Source: DATAAP01 sp041690495
GTDB lineage: Bacteria; Pseudomonadota; Alphaproteobacteria; CACIAM-22H2
DNA: 64,000 bases
Direction: 5' to 3'
Assembly: GCA_041690495.1 (NCBI GenBank)
Contig: JAWLHE010000001.1
Coordinates: forward strand, 310,001-374,000
Under the pieces are notes generated by a model. The model saw only the letters and a list, made by a program, of their open reading frames with translations. It made no database searches and was not told the origin of the DNA. Positions 16,627 to 25,445 of the stretch are shown in pieces. Made by a program: the position numbers and the translations under genes. Position 1 is the first letter of the stretch; the number at the start of each line of letters is the position of its first letter.

Positions 16627-17388
16627 CTATTTCGGCCCCATGCGGATGGCGCCGTCGAGGCGGACCACCTCGCCGTTGAGCATGACGTTGTCCAGGATGT
16701 GCATGACCAGCTTCGCGTAGTCCTCGGGCGTGCCGAGCCGCGAGGGAAAGGGCACCTGGGCGGCGAGGCTGTCCTGCACCGCCTGCGGCATGCCCGCCAG
16801 CATCGGGGTGCCGAAGATGCCGGGCGCGATGGTCATGACGCGAACGCCCATGCGCGCGAACTCGCGCGCGGCGGGAAGCGTCAGGGCCGCCACGCCGCCC
16901 TTGGAGGCCGAGTAGGCCGCCTGGCCGATCTGGCCCTCGAAGGCGGCGACCGAGGCGGTCGAGATGATGACGCCGCGCTCGCCGTCGGCGAGCGGCTCGA
17001 GCTTGCCCATGTCGGATGCGGCGAGCCGCATCATGTTGAACGAGCCGATCAGGTTGACGTTGATGACGCGCGCGAAAGCGTCGAGCGCCATCGGCCCTTC
17101 CTTGCCGACGATGCGCGCGGCGGGAGCGATGCCGGCGCAATTGACCAGCACGCGCGCGGCGCCGTGCTTCTCGCGCGCCGTGGCGACCGCCTTCTCGCCA
17201 TCCGCGGCGCTGGAGACGTCGCATTTGATGGCGATGCCGCCGATTTCCTTCGCGACCTTCTCGGCGCCTTCGATGTTGACGTCGAGCAGCGCCACCTTGG
17301 CGCCTGCTGCGGCCAGTGCCTTTGCGGTGCCGGCGCCGAGGCCCGAGCCGCCGCCCGTGACGATCGCCGCATGTCCCTTGACCTGCAT
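16627..17388 (-). CDS. Short-chain dehydrogenase, type-2 3-hydroxyacyl-CoA dehydrogenase-like
   Basis: A 253-residue SDR enzyme close to the HSD10-type 3-hydroxyacyl-CoA dehydrogenases, which oxidise 3-hydroxyacyl-CoA with NAD in fatty-acid and isoleucine breakdown. Seen: cofactor loop TGGGSGLG (residues 11-18), acidic LLDVN for NAD preference, NCAGI, catalytic Ser in STASVAAFEGQ, and the Tyr-x3-Lys as YSASKGG. The C-terminal RLGTPEDYAKLVMHILDN and DGAIRMGPK match that subgroup. It is 46 bases after the transporter gene on the same strand, so might be the last gene of that unit. Confidence 0.88.
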   Translation of the reverse strand: MQVKGHAAIVTGGGSGLGAGTAKALAAAGAKVALLDVNIEGAEKVAKEIGGIAIKCDVSSAADGEKAVATAREKHGAARVLVNCAGIAPAARIVGKEGPMALDAFARVINVNLIGSFNMMRLAASDMGKLEPLADGERGVIISTASVAAFEGQIGQAAYSASKGGVAALTLPAAREFARMGVRVMTIAPGIFGTPMLAGMPQAVQDSLAAQVPFPSRLGTPEDYAKLVMHILDNVMLNGEVVRLDGAIRMGPK

Positions 17389-17434
17389 GTGACTTCCCCT
17401 GATTTGACCCGAAGTGGGGCCGGGTTATAGCGCG

Positions 17435-18397
17435 TCAGGGCGCGCGGCGCACGCTGTCCGGCGCCGCGGCGCCGGCCGCCGCCGGGGTCGCGACGCCCTC
17501 GGTGACGGTCCGGCGCAGCCGCGCCTCGCGCCGGGTGATGTAGAGCGTGCTGGCGATGATGATCAGGGCGCCCATCAGGCTCCAGCGGTCCGGCACCTCG
17601 CGGAACAGCAGGAAGCCGAACGCGGCGGCGAGCAGCAGGCGGGCGTAGTCGACCGGGTCGACTGCGGTCGCCTCGGCGATGCGATAGCTGCGTATGGTGA
17701 AGTACTGTCCGAGCGAGCCGAGCGCACCGATCGCGGCGAGCCCGAAGAATTCGAGCGGCGTGGGCGTCCGCCACACATAAATCGCGGGACCGAGGGCGAG
17801 CAACGAGCTGATGACCGTGAAATAGAAGATGATCGTCTCGGGGCGCTCGGTCGCCGCCAGCCGCTTGAGCATGACCCCGACTCCGGCGACGAACAGCGAG
17901 GCGGCGATCGCCGAGAGCGTCGCGATGTCGATGTCGGCCTCCCCCGGCCGTGCCATGACGAGGACGCCGAGGAAGCCGACCGCGGTGGCGCTCCAGCGGC
18001 GCCATCGTACCTGCTCGCCCAGGAACAGCACGGCCAGCACGATCATGAACAGCGGCCGGGTGAAGCTCAGCGCGGTGGCGTCCGCGAGCGGCAGCTGCGT
18101 GACGGCGTAGAAGCCGAACACCATCGCCGTGTAGCCGATCAGCGCGCGGGCGAGATGGCCGCCGGGGCGGCGCGTGCGCAGCGCGCCGAACCCGCCGCGC
18201 AGCGCGAAGGGCAGGATCGCGATGCCGCCGAAGACGCAGCGGAACAGCGCGATCTGGAAGGAGTCGAGCGACTGCCCGAGCAGCTTGATGACCGCGTCCA
18301 TCGTCGAGAACACGGACACCGCGGCCAGCATCCACAACGCGCCGCGCACGTTGCCGGGCAGCCGGCGGAGCAGGCGCAGCCGGGCCTGGACACGCAT
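17435..18397 (-). CDS. EamA/DMT-family transporter, copy 1 of 3
   Basis: A 320-residue membrane protein with ten predicted helices in two EamA repeats, the drug/metabolite transporter fold that usually exports amino acids or other metabolites. Opening NVRGALWMLAAVSVFSTMDAVIKLLGQ, the repeat junction LADATALSFTRPLFMIVLAVLFLGE and the RIAEATAVDPVDYARLL segment are shared almost word for word with the two genes upstream. It is 3 bases after the second copy, thus co-transcribed. Confidence 0.88.
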   Translation of the reverse strand: MRVQARLRLLRRLPGNVRGALWMLAAVSVFSTMDAVIKLLGQSLDSFQIALFRCVFGGIAILPFALRGGFGALRTRRPGGHLARALIGYTAMVFGFYAVTQLPLADATALSFTRPLFMIVLAVLFLGEQVRWRRWSATAVGFLGVLVMARPGEADIDIATLSAIAASLFVAGVGVMLKRLAATERPETIIFYFTVISSLLALGPAIYVWRTPTPLEFFGLAAIGALGSLGQYFTIRSYRIAEATAVDPVDYARLLLAAAFGFLLFREVPDRWSLMGALIIIASTLYITRREARLRRTVTEGVATPAAAGAAAPDSVRRAP

Positions 18398-18400
18398 GGG

Positions 18401-19345
18401 TTACAGGGCGCCGGATGACGCGCGCGGCTTGCCGATGCGGATCTCGCGAAGTGCTATGTAGAGCGTGCTGGCGATCAGCACGGCGGCACCGACATAGGAC
18501 CACAGGTCCGGCACCTCGGCGAAGAACGCGTAGCCGTAGACCGCCGCGAAGATCAGCCGCGCATAGTCGAAAGGCACCACGGCCGTCGCCTCTCCGGCCC
18601 GGTAGGCGCGCAGCGCGCAGGCCTGTCCCACCGTTGCGGTGATGCCGACCAGGATCAGGAATGCCAGCTCGTGGGCCATCGGCGTCTGCCAGACGAACAC
18701 GGCCGGAATCGCCGAGACGACGGTGGTGATCGCGGCGAAATAGAACAGGATCGTCGCGTTGCGCTCGGTCGCCGACAGCTTCTTCACCAGCACGACGACG
18801 TCGGCGATGAAGAACGACCCGAGCAACGCCACCAGGGCCGCCGGCTGGAAGGACTCGGTGCCTGGCCGCATGATGATCAGCACGCCGGTGAAGCCGATCG
18901 CGGTCGCCGTCCAGCGCCGCCAGCGCACCTGCTCGCCCAGGAACACCACCGCGAGAACGATCATGAACAGCGGCTTGGTGAAGGAGATCGCGGTCGCGTC
19001 CGCCAGCGGCATGTGCGTCACGGCATAGAAGCCGCAGAACACGCCGGCGACGCCCACCAGGGCGCGTGCGAGATGCATCCACGGCCTGCCCGTCAGGAAC
19101 AGCGCGGCGCTGCCCTGGGAGAAATAGGGACCGATCACAAAGGGCAGGATCGCCAGCAGACCGAAGGCGCAGCGGAAGAACGCGATCTCGAAACTGTCGA
19201 GCCGGTCGCCCAGGCTCTTGACGATGGCGCCTTGCCCGGTGAATACGGCGCCGGCGAGCAGCATCCACAACGCCCCGCGGGCGTTGCCGGGCAGGGCGCG
19301 GCAGCGGGCGACCAGCCCGCCGGGCGATGCCGCCGCGTCAGTCAT
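18401..19345 (-). CDS. EamA/DMT-family transporter, copy 2 of 3
   Basis: A 314-residue EamA-type transporter, closest to copy 1: both share GNARGALWML-type openings and LADATAISFTKPLFMIVLAVVFLGEQVRWRRWTATAIGF. Ten membrane helices are expected. Its start overlaps the stop of copy 3 by eight bases and its stop is 3 bases before copy 1, so the three are made from one message. Substrate unknown; several DMT tandems are thought to arise by gene duplication followed by change in substrate range. Confidence 0.88.
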   Translation of the reverse strand: MTDAAASPGGLVARCRALPGNARGALWMLLAGAVFTGQGAIVKSLGDRLDSFEIAFFRCAFGLLAILPFVIGPYFSQGSAALFLTGRPWMHLARALVGVAGVFCGFYAVTHMPLADATAISFTKPLFMIVLAVVFLGEQVRWRRWTATAIGFTGVLIIMRPGTESFQPAALVALLGSFFIADVVVLVKKLSATERNATILFYFAAITTVVSAIPAVFVWQTPMAHELAFLILVGITATVGQACALRAYRAGEATAVVPFDYARLIFAAVYGYAFFAEVPDLWSYVGAAVLIASTLYIALREIRIGKPRASSGAL

Positions 19346-20276
19346 CGGCGGCGTGGGGTGCGGCGACTGCGTGCCTGGCGCGCGCGGCGCGCGCCACCGA
19401 TGCCTCGCGATGCGCGATATAAGTGCTGGCGCCGACGATCACCGCAGCGCCCACCCAGGTCCACACATCCGGCACCTCGCCGAAGACGAGCCAGGCGATC
19501 AGCGCGACGAAGGGCAGGCGGGCGAAATCGAACGACATGACGACCGACGCATCCGTCGCGGCGAAGGCCCGGGTCATCGCCTGGTGGCCGAGGGTGGCGA
19601 CGAGTCCCAGCGCCACGATCCACGGCACGGTGTGCCATGGCGGCGTCACCCAGACGAACAGCGCCGGGATCAGCGACATCGGCACGATGTAGAGCGTCAT
19701 GTAGGTGACGATGGCGTTGGCGCTCTCGGTCCGGGTGAGCTGCTTGACCAGGCTGGCATTGATGCCGGCCAGGGCCGAGGAGGCGATCACCAGCGCGTGC
19801 GCCATGCCAAGGTCGGTGAATCCCGGGCGCAGGATGATCATGGTGCCGAGAAAGCCGATCGCCGTCGCGGTCCAGCGCCGCGCCCGCACCACCTCGTGCA
19901 GCAGCACGACGGCGAAGATCGTCGCGAACAGCGGCGCGGTGAAGGACAGCGCCGTCGCCTCGGCGAGCGGCATCATCGCCAGCGCCGTGAACCAGAACAG
20001 CATCGACAGGAAGCCGATGAACGAGCGGCCGAGATAGTAGCGATGGTGATCGGTTCGCAGCCCGGTCGTGCCGGCCCGGCAAAGCCATGGCAGCATGAAC
20101 GCCAGTCCGGCGAGGTTGCGGAAGAACACGACCTCGAACGGATGCATGTCGTAGGTGAGCTGCCGGATGATCACGTTCATGCCGGCGAAGCACAGGCACG
20201 CGCCGGTCATCCACAGGCCGCCCTTGAGAGGGCCGGGAAGCGTTCGCAGGGTGGAAAGAAGGCGGGGCTGCGGCAT
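19338..20276 (-). CDS. EamA/DMT-family transporter, copy 3 of 3
   Basis: A 312-residue EamA-type transporter, the first of the tandem in transcription order and the most diverged: it shares LAEATALSFTAPLFATIFAVVLLHE and ARRWTATAIGFLGTMIILRPG with the others. The start at 20276 (MPQPRLLSTLRTLPG) is chosen because it aligns with the other two; 32 further residues upstream have no homology. Ten helices are expected. The promoter should lie in the 173-bp gap shared with the divergent acetoacetyl-CoA synthetase gene. Confidence 0.86.
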   Translation of the reverse strand: MPQPRLLSTLRTLPGPLKGGLWMTGACLCFAGMNVIIRQLTYDMHPFEVVFFRNLAGLAFMLPWLCRAGTTGLRTDHHRYYLGRSFIGFLSMLFWFTALAMMPLAEATALSFTAPLFATIFAVVLLHEVVRARRWTATAIGFLGTMIILRPGFTDLGMAHALVIASSALAGINASLVKQLTRTESANAIVTYMTLYIVPMSLIPALFVWVTPPWHTVPWIVALGLVATLGHQAMTRAFAATDASVVMSFDFARLPFVALIAWLVFGEVPDVWTWVGAAVIVGASTYIAHREASVARAARARHAVAAPHAADD

Positions 20277-20449
20277 GAAAGTCGGTGAGCCTAGCGATGA
20301 GAACCGGACAGCGCCAGCGCACAGGCCGCAAGTCTCCCTTGCGCGGTGGGCCGCTCCGCGCGGCGCCGTCAATTCGCCGGCTCGCCCTTTCGCAGGCGCC
20401 GCGATTAGGCTTAAATCCGCTTTAAATTGCCACGGGGACCTTTACGAGA

Positions 20450-22420
20450 ATGCCGGAAGCATCGATCGCGAACACCCATCCGCTGTGGCGGCCTTCGCCC
20501 GAACGCATAGCCGCGGCCAACATGACGGCTTTCGCCGCCGCACTCGCAGAGCGGCACGGCGCGAAGCTTGCCGGCTATCCTGCCCTGTGGCGCTGGTCGG
20601 TGGACCATCCGGCGGAGTTCTGGCGCATGCTGTGGTCGTTCGCGGACATCGTCGGCGAGCCGGGCGCGGCCACGCTTGAAGATGCCGACCGGATGCCGGG
20701 GGCGCGCTTCTTTCCCGAAGCGCGGCTGAATTTTGCGGAGAACCTGCTGCATCGGGACGACGATTCGCCTGCCCTGATCTTCTGGGGCGAGGACAAGGTC
20801 AAGCGCACGGTAAGCTGGGCGGAGCTGAACCAGGAGGTCTCGCGGCTGTCGCAGGCGCTGACCGGGATGGGCGTGAAGGCCGGCGACCGCGTCGCCGGTT
20901 ACCTGCCGAACATGCCGGAGGCGATCATCGCCATGCTCGCCGCATCCAGCATCGGTGCGGTGTGGTCGTCGTGCTCGCCCGATTTCGGCGTGCAGGGCGT
21001 GATCGACCGCTTCGGCCAGATCGAGCCGACGGTCCTGTTCGCGGTCGACGGCTATCACTACAACGGCAAGACGCATGACTGCCTCGCCAAGCTGCGCGAG
21101 ATCGCTCCGCGTCTGCCCTCGCTCGCGAGGATCGTCGTCGTTCCGTACGCATCGCAGCAGCCCGACCTCGGCGGTCTGAAGAATGCCGTATCGTGGGCCG
21201 AATCAATGCGATCGTACCAAGCCGGCCCGATCGCTTTCGCGCGCCTGCCGTTCGACCACCCGCTCTACATCCTCTATTCGTCGGGCACGACCGGGGTGCC
21301 GAAATGCATCGTGCACGGCGCCGGCGGAACCCTGATCCAGCATCTCAAGGAGCATCTGCTTCATTGCGATGCCCGGCCCGGCGACCGGCTGTTCTATTTC
21401 ACGACCTGCTCGTGGATGATGTGGAACTGGCTTGTTTCGGGACTCGGGACGGGAGCGACGCTGTGCCTCTATGACGGCTCGCCGTTCTACCCGTCCGGCA
21501 ACATCCTCTACGACTTCGCCGACGCGGCGGGCATCACGCTGTTCGGCACATCCGCCAAGTACATCGATGCCTGTGCCAAGGCGGGCCTGGCGCCCATGAA
21601 GACGCACGGGCTGGCGACGGTGCGGACAATAGCCTCCACCGGCTCGCCGCTGGTCGCGGAAAGCTTCGACTACGTCTACAACAGCATCAAGCGCGACGTG
21701 CATCTCGCCTCGATCTCGGGCGGCACCGACATCGTCTCGTGCTTCGTACTTGGCGCGCCGATCCTGCCGGTCTGGCGCGGCGAGATCCAGGCGCGCGGCC
21801 TCGGCATGGCGGTCGAGGTGTTCGACGAAACCGGCAAGCCCACGCGCGGCACCAAGGGCGAACTGGTCTGCGTCAAGCCGTTCCCGTCGATGCCTGTCGG
21901 CTTCTGGAACGATCCCGACGGGCGGAAATACCACGCCGCCTATTTCGAGAAATTCCCCGGCGTGTGGACTCATGGCGACTGGACCGAGATCACGCCCCAT
22001 GACGGCGTGATCATCTACGGCCGCTCGGATGCGGTGCTCAATCCCGGCGGCGTCCGAATCGGCACGGCGGAGATCTACCGCCAGGTCGAGCAGGTCGATG
22101 AGGTGCTGGAGTCGATCGTCATCGGTCAGGAGTGGGACAATGACGTGCGCGTCGTCCTGTTCGTGCGCCTGCGCGAAGGCGTCGAGCTGACGGCCGGGCT
22201 CGAGAAGAAAATCAGGGACCAGATCCGTCGCAACGCCACGCCGCGCCACGTGCCGGCGAAGATCGTGCAGATCGCCGACATCCCGCGCACCAAGAGCGGC
22301 AAGATCGTCGAGCTCGCGGTCCGCGACGTCGTGCACGGCCGCGCGATCAAGAACCGCGAGGCGCTGGCCAACCCCGAGGCGCTGGAACTGTACAAGGATC
22401 TGCCCGCGCTGAAGGCGTAA
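20450..22420 (+). CDS. Acetoacetyl-CoA synthetase
   Basis: A 656-residue adenylate-forming enzyme that joins acetoacetate to CoA with ATP, feeding ketone bodies or PHB breakdown products into acetyl-CoA. The N-terminal ACAS region (WRPSPERI, then FAENLL), the P-loop YSSGTTGVPKCIVH, the GGTDIVSCFVLG motif typical of acetoacetate as opposed to acetate ligases, GRSDAVLNPGGVRIGTAEIY and the acetylatable lysine in TKSGKIVE are all visible. The length is right for the family. The DinB-like gene follows 25 bases later. Confidence 0.92.
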   Translation: MPEASIANTHPLWRPSPERIAAANMTAFAAALAERHGAKLAGYPALWRWSVDHPAEFWRMLWSFADIVGEPGAATLEDADRMPGARFFPEARLNFAENLLHRDDDSPALIFWGEDKVKRTVSWAELNQEVSRLSQALTGMGVKAGDRVAGYLPNMPEAIIAMLAASSIGAVWSSCSPDFGVQGVIDRFGQIEPTVLFAVDGYHYNGKTHDCLAKLREIAPRLPSLARIVVVPYASQQPDLGGLKNAVSWAESMRSYQAGPIAFARLPFDHPLYILYSSGTTGVPKCIVHGAGGTLIQHLKEHLLHCDARPGDRLFYFTTCSWMMWNWLVSGLGTGATLCLYDGSPFYPSGNILYDFADAAGITLFGTSAKYIDACAKAGLAPMKTHGLATVRTIASTGSPLVAESFDYVYNSIKRDVHLASISGGTDIVSCFVLGAPILPVWRGEIQARGLGMAVEVFDETGKPTRGTKGELVCVKPFPSMPVGFWNDPDGRKYHAAYFEKFPGVWTHGDWTEITPHDGVIIYGRSDAVLNPGGVRIGTAEIYRQVEQVDEVLESIVIGQEWDNDVRVVLFVRLREGVELTAGLEKKIRDQIRRNATPRHVPAKIVQIADIPRTKSGKIVELAVRDVVHGRAIKNREALANPEALELYKDLPALKA

Positions 22421-22445
22421 ACCCGTTTCGGCCGGGAGGGCCGCC

Positions 22446-22961
22446 ATGACGACGCTCGACTATTTCCGGAAGTTCGCGCGTTACAACCAGTGGGCCAACC
22501 GCCGGCTTTACGCCGCGTGCGCGGCATTGCCCGAGGCGGAATACATGAAGCCGCGCGCCGCGTTCTTCGGTTCGCTGCATGGCACGCTCAATCACCTCCT
22601 CGTCGCCGACCGCGTGTGGATGGGGCGCATCACGGGCCACGGCTCCGGCATCAGGTCACTCGACCAGATCCTCTACGGCGATTTCGCCGGCCTGCGCGTC
22701 GCGCGCGAAGCCGAGGATGCGCAGATCATCAATGCGATCGACGCGATGGACGAGCCGACGCTGAACACGACGCTGCGCTATCGCACGCTGGCCGACGACA
22801 CGACCGTATCGGTGCCGATGCGGATGGTGCTGGCGCATCTTTTCAATCACGCGGCCCATCACCGTGGACAGGCGCATGGGCTCCTGTCGCAGACCGCCGT
22901 GCCGCCGCCGCCACTCGACCTGATCTTCTTTCTGCGCGAGATGGCGCCAGAGCCGGCGTGA
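22446..22961 (+). CDS. DinB family protein
   Basis: A 171-residue DinB/YfiT-like four-helix protein, a fold that in some members binds a metal through three histidines and carries out thiol-dependent transfers. The histidines are visible in LNHLLVADRVW and in LFNHAAHHRGQAHGLL. The opening LDYFRKFARYNQWANRRLY is typical of the damage-inducible DinB group. The 3' 119 bases overlap the end of the opposing LysR gene. A purine-rich ribosome site (GGGAGGGCC) precedes the start. Confidence 0.88.
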   Translation: MTTLDYFRKFARYNQWANRRLYAACAALPEAEYMKPRAAFFGSLHGTLNHLLVADRVWMGRITGHGSGIRSLDQILYGDFAGLRVAREAEDAQIINAIDAMDEPTLNTTLRYRTLADDTTVSVPMRMVLAHLFNHAAHHRGQAHGLLSQTAVPPPPLDLIFFLREMAPEPA

Positions 22962-23835
22962 ACGCCGCCGCCTCCGCGACGATCCAGTCGCGGAACGCCT
23001 TGATCGTCGGGCGCTCGGCTGTCGCCTCCGGCGAGACCAGCCAATAGGCCTTGCCATTCGGCACGACCAGATCGAACGGCTGAAAGAGCTGGCCGGCGGC
23101 GATCTCGGTGGCGAACAGGAACGGCGCTCCGACCGCGATTCCCGCGCCGGCGATCGCACCCTCGATCGCCACGCGCGTCGAATCGAACACCGGCCCCGGC
23201 TTGAGGCGGCCAACCGACAGGCCCGCCGCCCGGAACCACGTGCGCCAGTCGTGCTCGTACTGCTCGTGCAGCAGCGGCAGCGACAGCACGTCCTCGTGCT
23301 TGCGCAGCCTGTCCTTGAAGCGCCGCCCGCTTAGCGGCGTGACCATGTCGTCGAAGATCTTGTCGCAACGCAGGCCGGTCCACCCGCCGGCGCCGTAGCG
23401 GATCGCAACGTCGACGTCTTCGAGGGCGAAATCGACCAGCCGCGCCGTCGTCGTCAGCCGCACATCGATGGACGGATGGGCGGCCTGGAACCGCGGCAGC
23501 CGCGGCACCAGCCAGCCGAGCGCGAAGGTCGTCAGCAGACTGATCGTCAGCGAGCCTGTTGCGCCGCGCCGTCCGACCCGGTCGACCGCCTGGGCGAGGC
23601 GGTCGAAGGCTTCGCGCAGCTCGGGCAGCAGCGCATGCCCCTCTTCGGTCAGCAGCAGCCCCTTGGGAAGGCGGCGGAACAGCGGCACGCCGAGCCGCGC
23701 CTCGAGCGCCTTCACCTGGTGGCTGACCGCGGCCTGCGTCACGTGCAGCTCGTCGGCGGCGCGGGTGAAGCTCAGATGGCGCGCCGCGACCTCGAAGGCG
23801 CGCAGCGAATTGAGCGGGGGCAAGGCGCGGGGCAT
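22843..23835 (-). CDS. GcvA-type LysR transcriptional regulator
   Basis: A 330-residue LysR regulator. Residues 1-65 form the winged helix-turn-helix (LPPLNSLRAFEVAARHLSFTRAADELHVTQAAVSHQVKALE), and the rest the two-lobed effector domain of the GcvA group (YGAGGWTGLRCDKIF). Homology ends near residue 295 at FRDWIVAEAA; the last 35 or so residues are arginine-rich and read through the DinB gene on the other strand, so the tail may be junk gained by loss of an earlier stop. It is divergent from a DUF1127 gene across a 127-bp gap. Confidence 0.9.
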   Translation of the reverse strand: MPRALPPLNSLRAFEVAARHLSFTRAADELHVTQAAVSHQVKALEARLGVPLFRRLPKGLLLTEEGHALLPELREAFDRLAQAVDRVGRRGATGSLTISLLTTFALGWLVPRLPRFQAAHPSIDVRLTTTARLVDFALEDVDVAIRYGAGGWTGLRCDKIFDDMVTPLSGRRFKDRLRKHEDVLSLPLLHEQYEHDWRTWFRAAGLSVGRLKPGPVFDSTRVAIEGAIAGAGIAVGAPFLFATEIAAGQLFQPFDLVVPNGKAYWLVSPEATAERPTIKAFRDWIVAEAAAFTPALAPSRAERRSGRVAAAARRSATGAHAPVHGDGPRD

Positions 23836-23868
23836 GGAGCGTATGACCTATATTTTCTAGGGCATCGT

Positions 23869-23887
23869 ACGAGGAAAGGTCGTTTGT
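23869..23887. promoter_or_regulatory. Possible LysR binding site before a DUF1127 gene
   Basis: ACGA at 23869-23872 and TCGT at 23880-23883 form an inverted pair within ACGA-N7-TCGTTTGT. The same TCGTTTGT preceded by ACGA occurs at the second LysR/DUF1127 pair (30892-30906), at nearly the same distance from the LysR start (about 45 bp). A site shared by the two paralogous regulators is likely but short. Confidence 0.4.
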
Positions 23888-23962
23888 AAGCAAGGATCGG
23901 GTCGATCAATTCTTGCTCATGAGCCTGGATGACAAGCCGGCATGTATGAAGGAGATTTGGTC

Positions 23963-24193
23963 ATGAACGGTTCCGTTTGCATCGCGCAGCAGCCTGCGAG
24001 GGCGCTCGCAGCACCGTCATGGCAGCGTCGCGCGGCGCGGGCGCTCATGCTCGCATTCGAACGCCTCTGGCTGTGGCACGAGCGGACGCGCAGCCGGCGC
24101 ATGCTGCTCAGCATGGATGACCGGATGCTGCAGGACATCGGTGTGGACCGCGCCGCAGCGGAGTACGAAGGCACGCGCCCATTCTGGCAGTGA
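23963..24193 (+). CDS. DUF1127 protein, copy 1 of 3
   Basis: A 76-residue basic protein ending in the DUF1127 core: LWLWHERTRSRRMLLSMDDRMLQDIGVDRAAAEYEGTRPFW. DUF1127 proteins are small arginine-rich proteins of alphaproteobacteria, some of which bind RNA and affect phosphate and carbon metabolism. The start at 23963 is preferred over 23942 because AAGGAG lies nine bases before it. The gene is divergent from a GcvA-type regulator, the same arrangement as the pair near 30.9 kb. Confidence 0.85.
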   Translation: MNGSVCIAQQPARALAAPSWQRRAARALMLAFERLWLWHERTRSRRMLLSMDDRMLQDIGVDRAAAEYEGTRPFWQ

Positions 24194-24199
24194 TCCGCG

Positions 24200-25435
24200 T
24201 CAGGGTTGCCGCAGGAACAGCTTGCCGCTGCCGTGCAACGCCGCATAGAGCGGCTCGAACTGCGCCAGGAAGGCGGGCCACTCCAGCGAGCCCGCCTTTG
24301 CGGCCGCGGCTATGCGGACTTCGTCGAGCGTGCGGCGCCCGTCGATCGCCGTCGCGATCGCCGCGGCAAGGCGGGGCAGCGGAAAGCGCACGCTCGCGCC
24401 CTCGACGCTGAGCGTAAGCACGCCGCCGGGCTTTAGGGCCTTGCGCAACGGCTCGGGATCGGCGTCGAACCAGACGGGAACTGCCTGTGCATCCGGCCGC
24501 GGCGGCATCACCGGGTTTTTGGTGCGCACGACATAGAAGGCGTGGGTCTTCATATTGCCGGCCAGCCGCTCCGCAAAGGCCGCGCGCTCGACCGGCGGCA
24601 GGCCCTCGATCCGTTTCAGCAGGGCTGCATCGCTCAGGTAGCTCGCCGGCTCGTAGCGGGCCGGTGGAATGAATGTCGCGATGCGGAGATCCGCCTGCGC
24701 CGCCAGTGACGCGAGTTCCTCGACCTCGTAGGCGCGGTCGCGCGCGTGGAGCAACAGGTCGTGCAGGCCGGCTTCGCCTTCGACCAGATGATCGCTGACG
24801 AACGGATTGCGCTTGAGCCAGTTGGTCGTCGGAAGCTGGCCCAGCAGCTTGCGCGCGATGACGAGCCGCGCGGCCGGAGTCTCGCCGGAGACGTCGAGCG
24901 TCTTGAGCAGGGCCTGGACATGATAGACGCCGATGCGTCCGAGCGCGCCATAGAGCATGAGGCCCATGCCGCCTTCGGGCTCGAGCGCACGCGTCAGCGC
25001 CGCGAGCCCGGCGGCGGGATCGTCGAGATGATGCAGCACGCCGCAGCAGTCGATGTAGTCGAACGCTCCAAGGCCGAGCGCGTCGAGCTCCAGCAGCGAT
25101 CCGCTGACGAAGCGCAGATTGGCGAGGCCCCGCGCCTTGGCGCGCGCCTCGGCGACCGCCCTCGATGCTTTCGACCAGTCGAGATAGACGACTTCCGCCT
25201 GCCTGACGCCATTGTCGGCCAGCTGCTGCGCCAGCATGATCGCTGCATCGCCGGTACCGCCGCCGGCGATCAGGGCGCGAAACGGCCTGGTGAAATCACG
25301 CCGGCCGCCGAAGACATGGTGGTTGATCTCGGCGAGATGGCTTGGCGAGCCGATCACCAGCCGCTTCGCTTCGTCGCGCGGGTCGCGCGGCGGATAGGGC
25401 AGGGCTTCATACTGCGCCTGTACGGGGTCGATCAT
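24200..25435 (-). CDS. SAM-dependent methyltransferase with C-terminal extension
   Basis: A 411-residue class I methyltransferase. Motif I reads ALIAGGGTGDAAIMLA, then acidic VVYLDWSKAS and DYIDCCGVLHHLDDP, a well-conserved SAM-binding core at residues 50-160. After residue 200 it has a second domain with RKLLGQLPTTNWLKRNPFVSDH and a C-terminal winged-helix-like end (LPRLAAAIATAIDGRRTLDEVR), an architecture of bacterial proteins annotated only as methyltransferases. Substrate unknown. It is 10 bases after the quinone reductase gene and is probably the third member of the same transcription unit. Confidence 0.8.
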   Translation of the reverse strand: MIDPVQAQYEALPYPPRDPRDEAKRLVIGSPSHLAEINHHVFGGRRDFTRPFRALIAGGGTGDAAIMLAQQLADNGVRQAEVVYLDWSKASRAVAEARAKARGLANLRFVSGSLLELDALGLGAFDYIDCCGVLHHLDDPAAGLAALTRALEPEGGMGLMLYGALGRIGVYHVQALLKTLDVSGETPAARLVIARKLLGQLPTTNWLKRNPFVSDHLVEGEAGLHDLLLHARDRAYEVEELASLAAQADLRIATFIPPARYEPASYLSDAALLKRIEGLPPVERAAFAERLAGNMKTHAFYVVRTKNPVMPPRPDAQAVPVWFDADPEPLRKALKPGGVLTLSVEGASVRFPLPRLAAAIATAIDGRRTLDEVRIAAAAKAGSLEWPAFLAQFEPLYAALHGSGKLFLRQP

Positions 25436-25445
25436 GCAGAATCCG

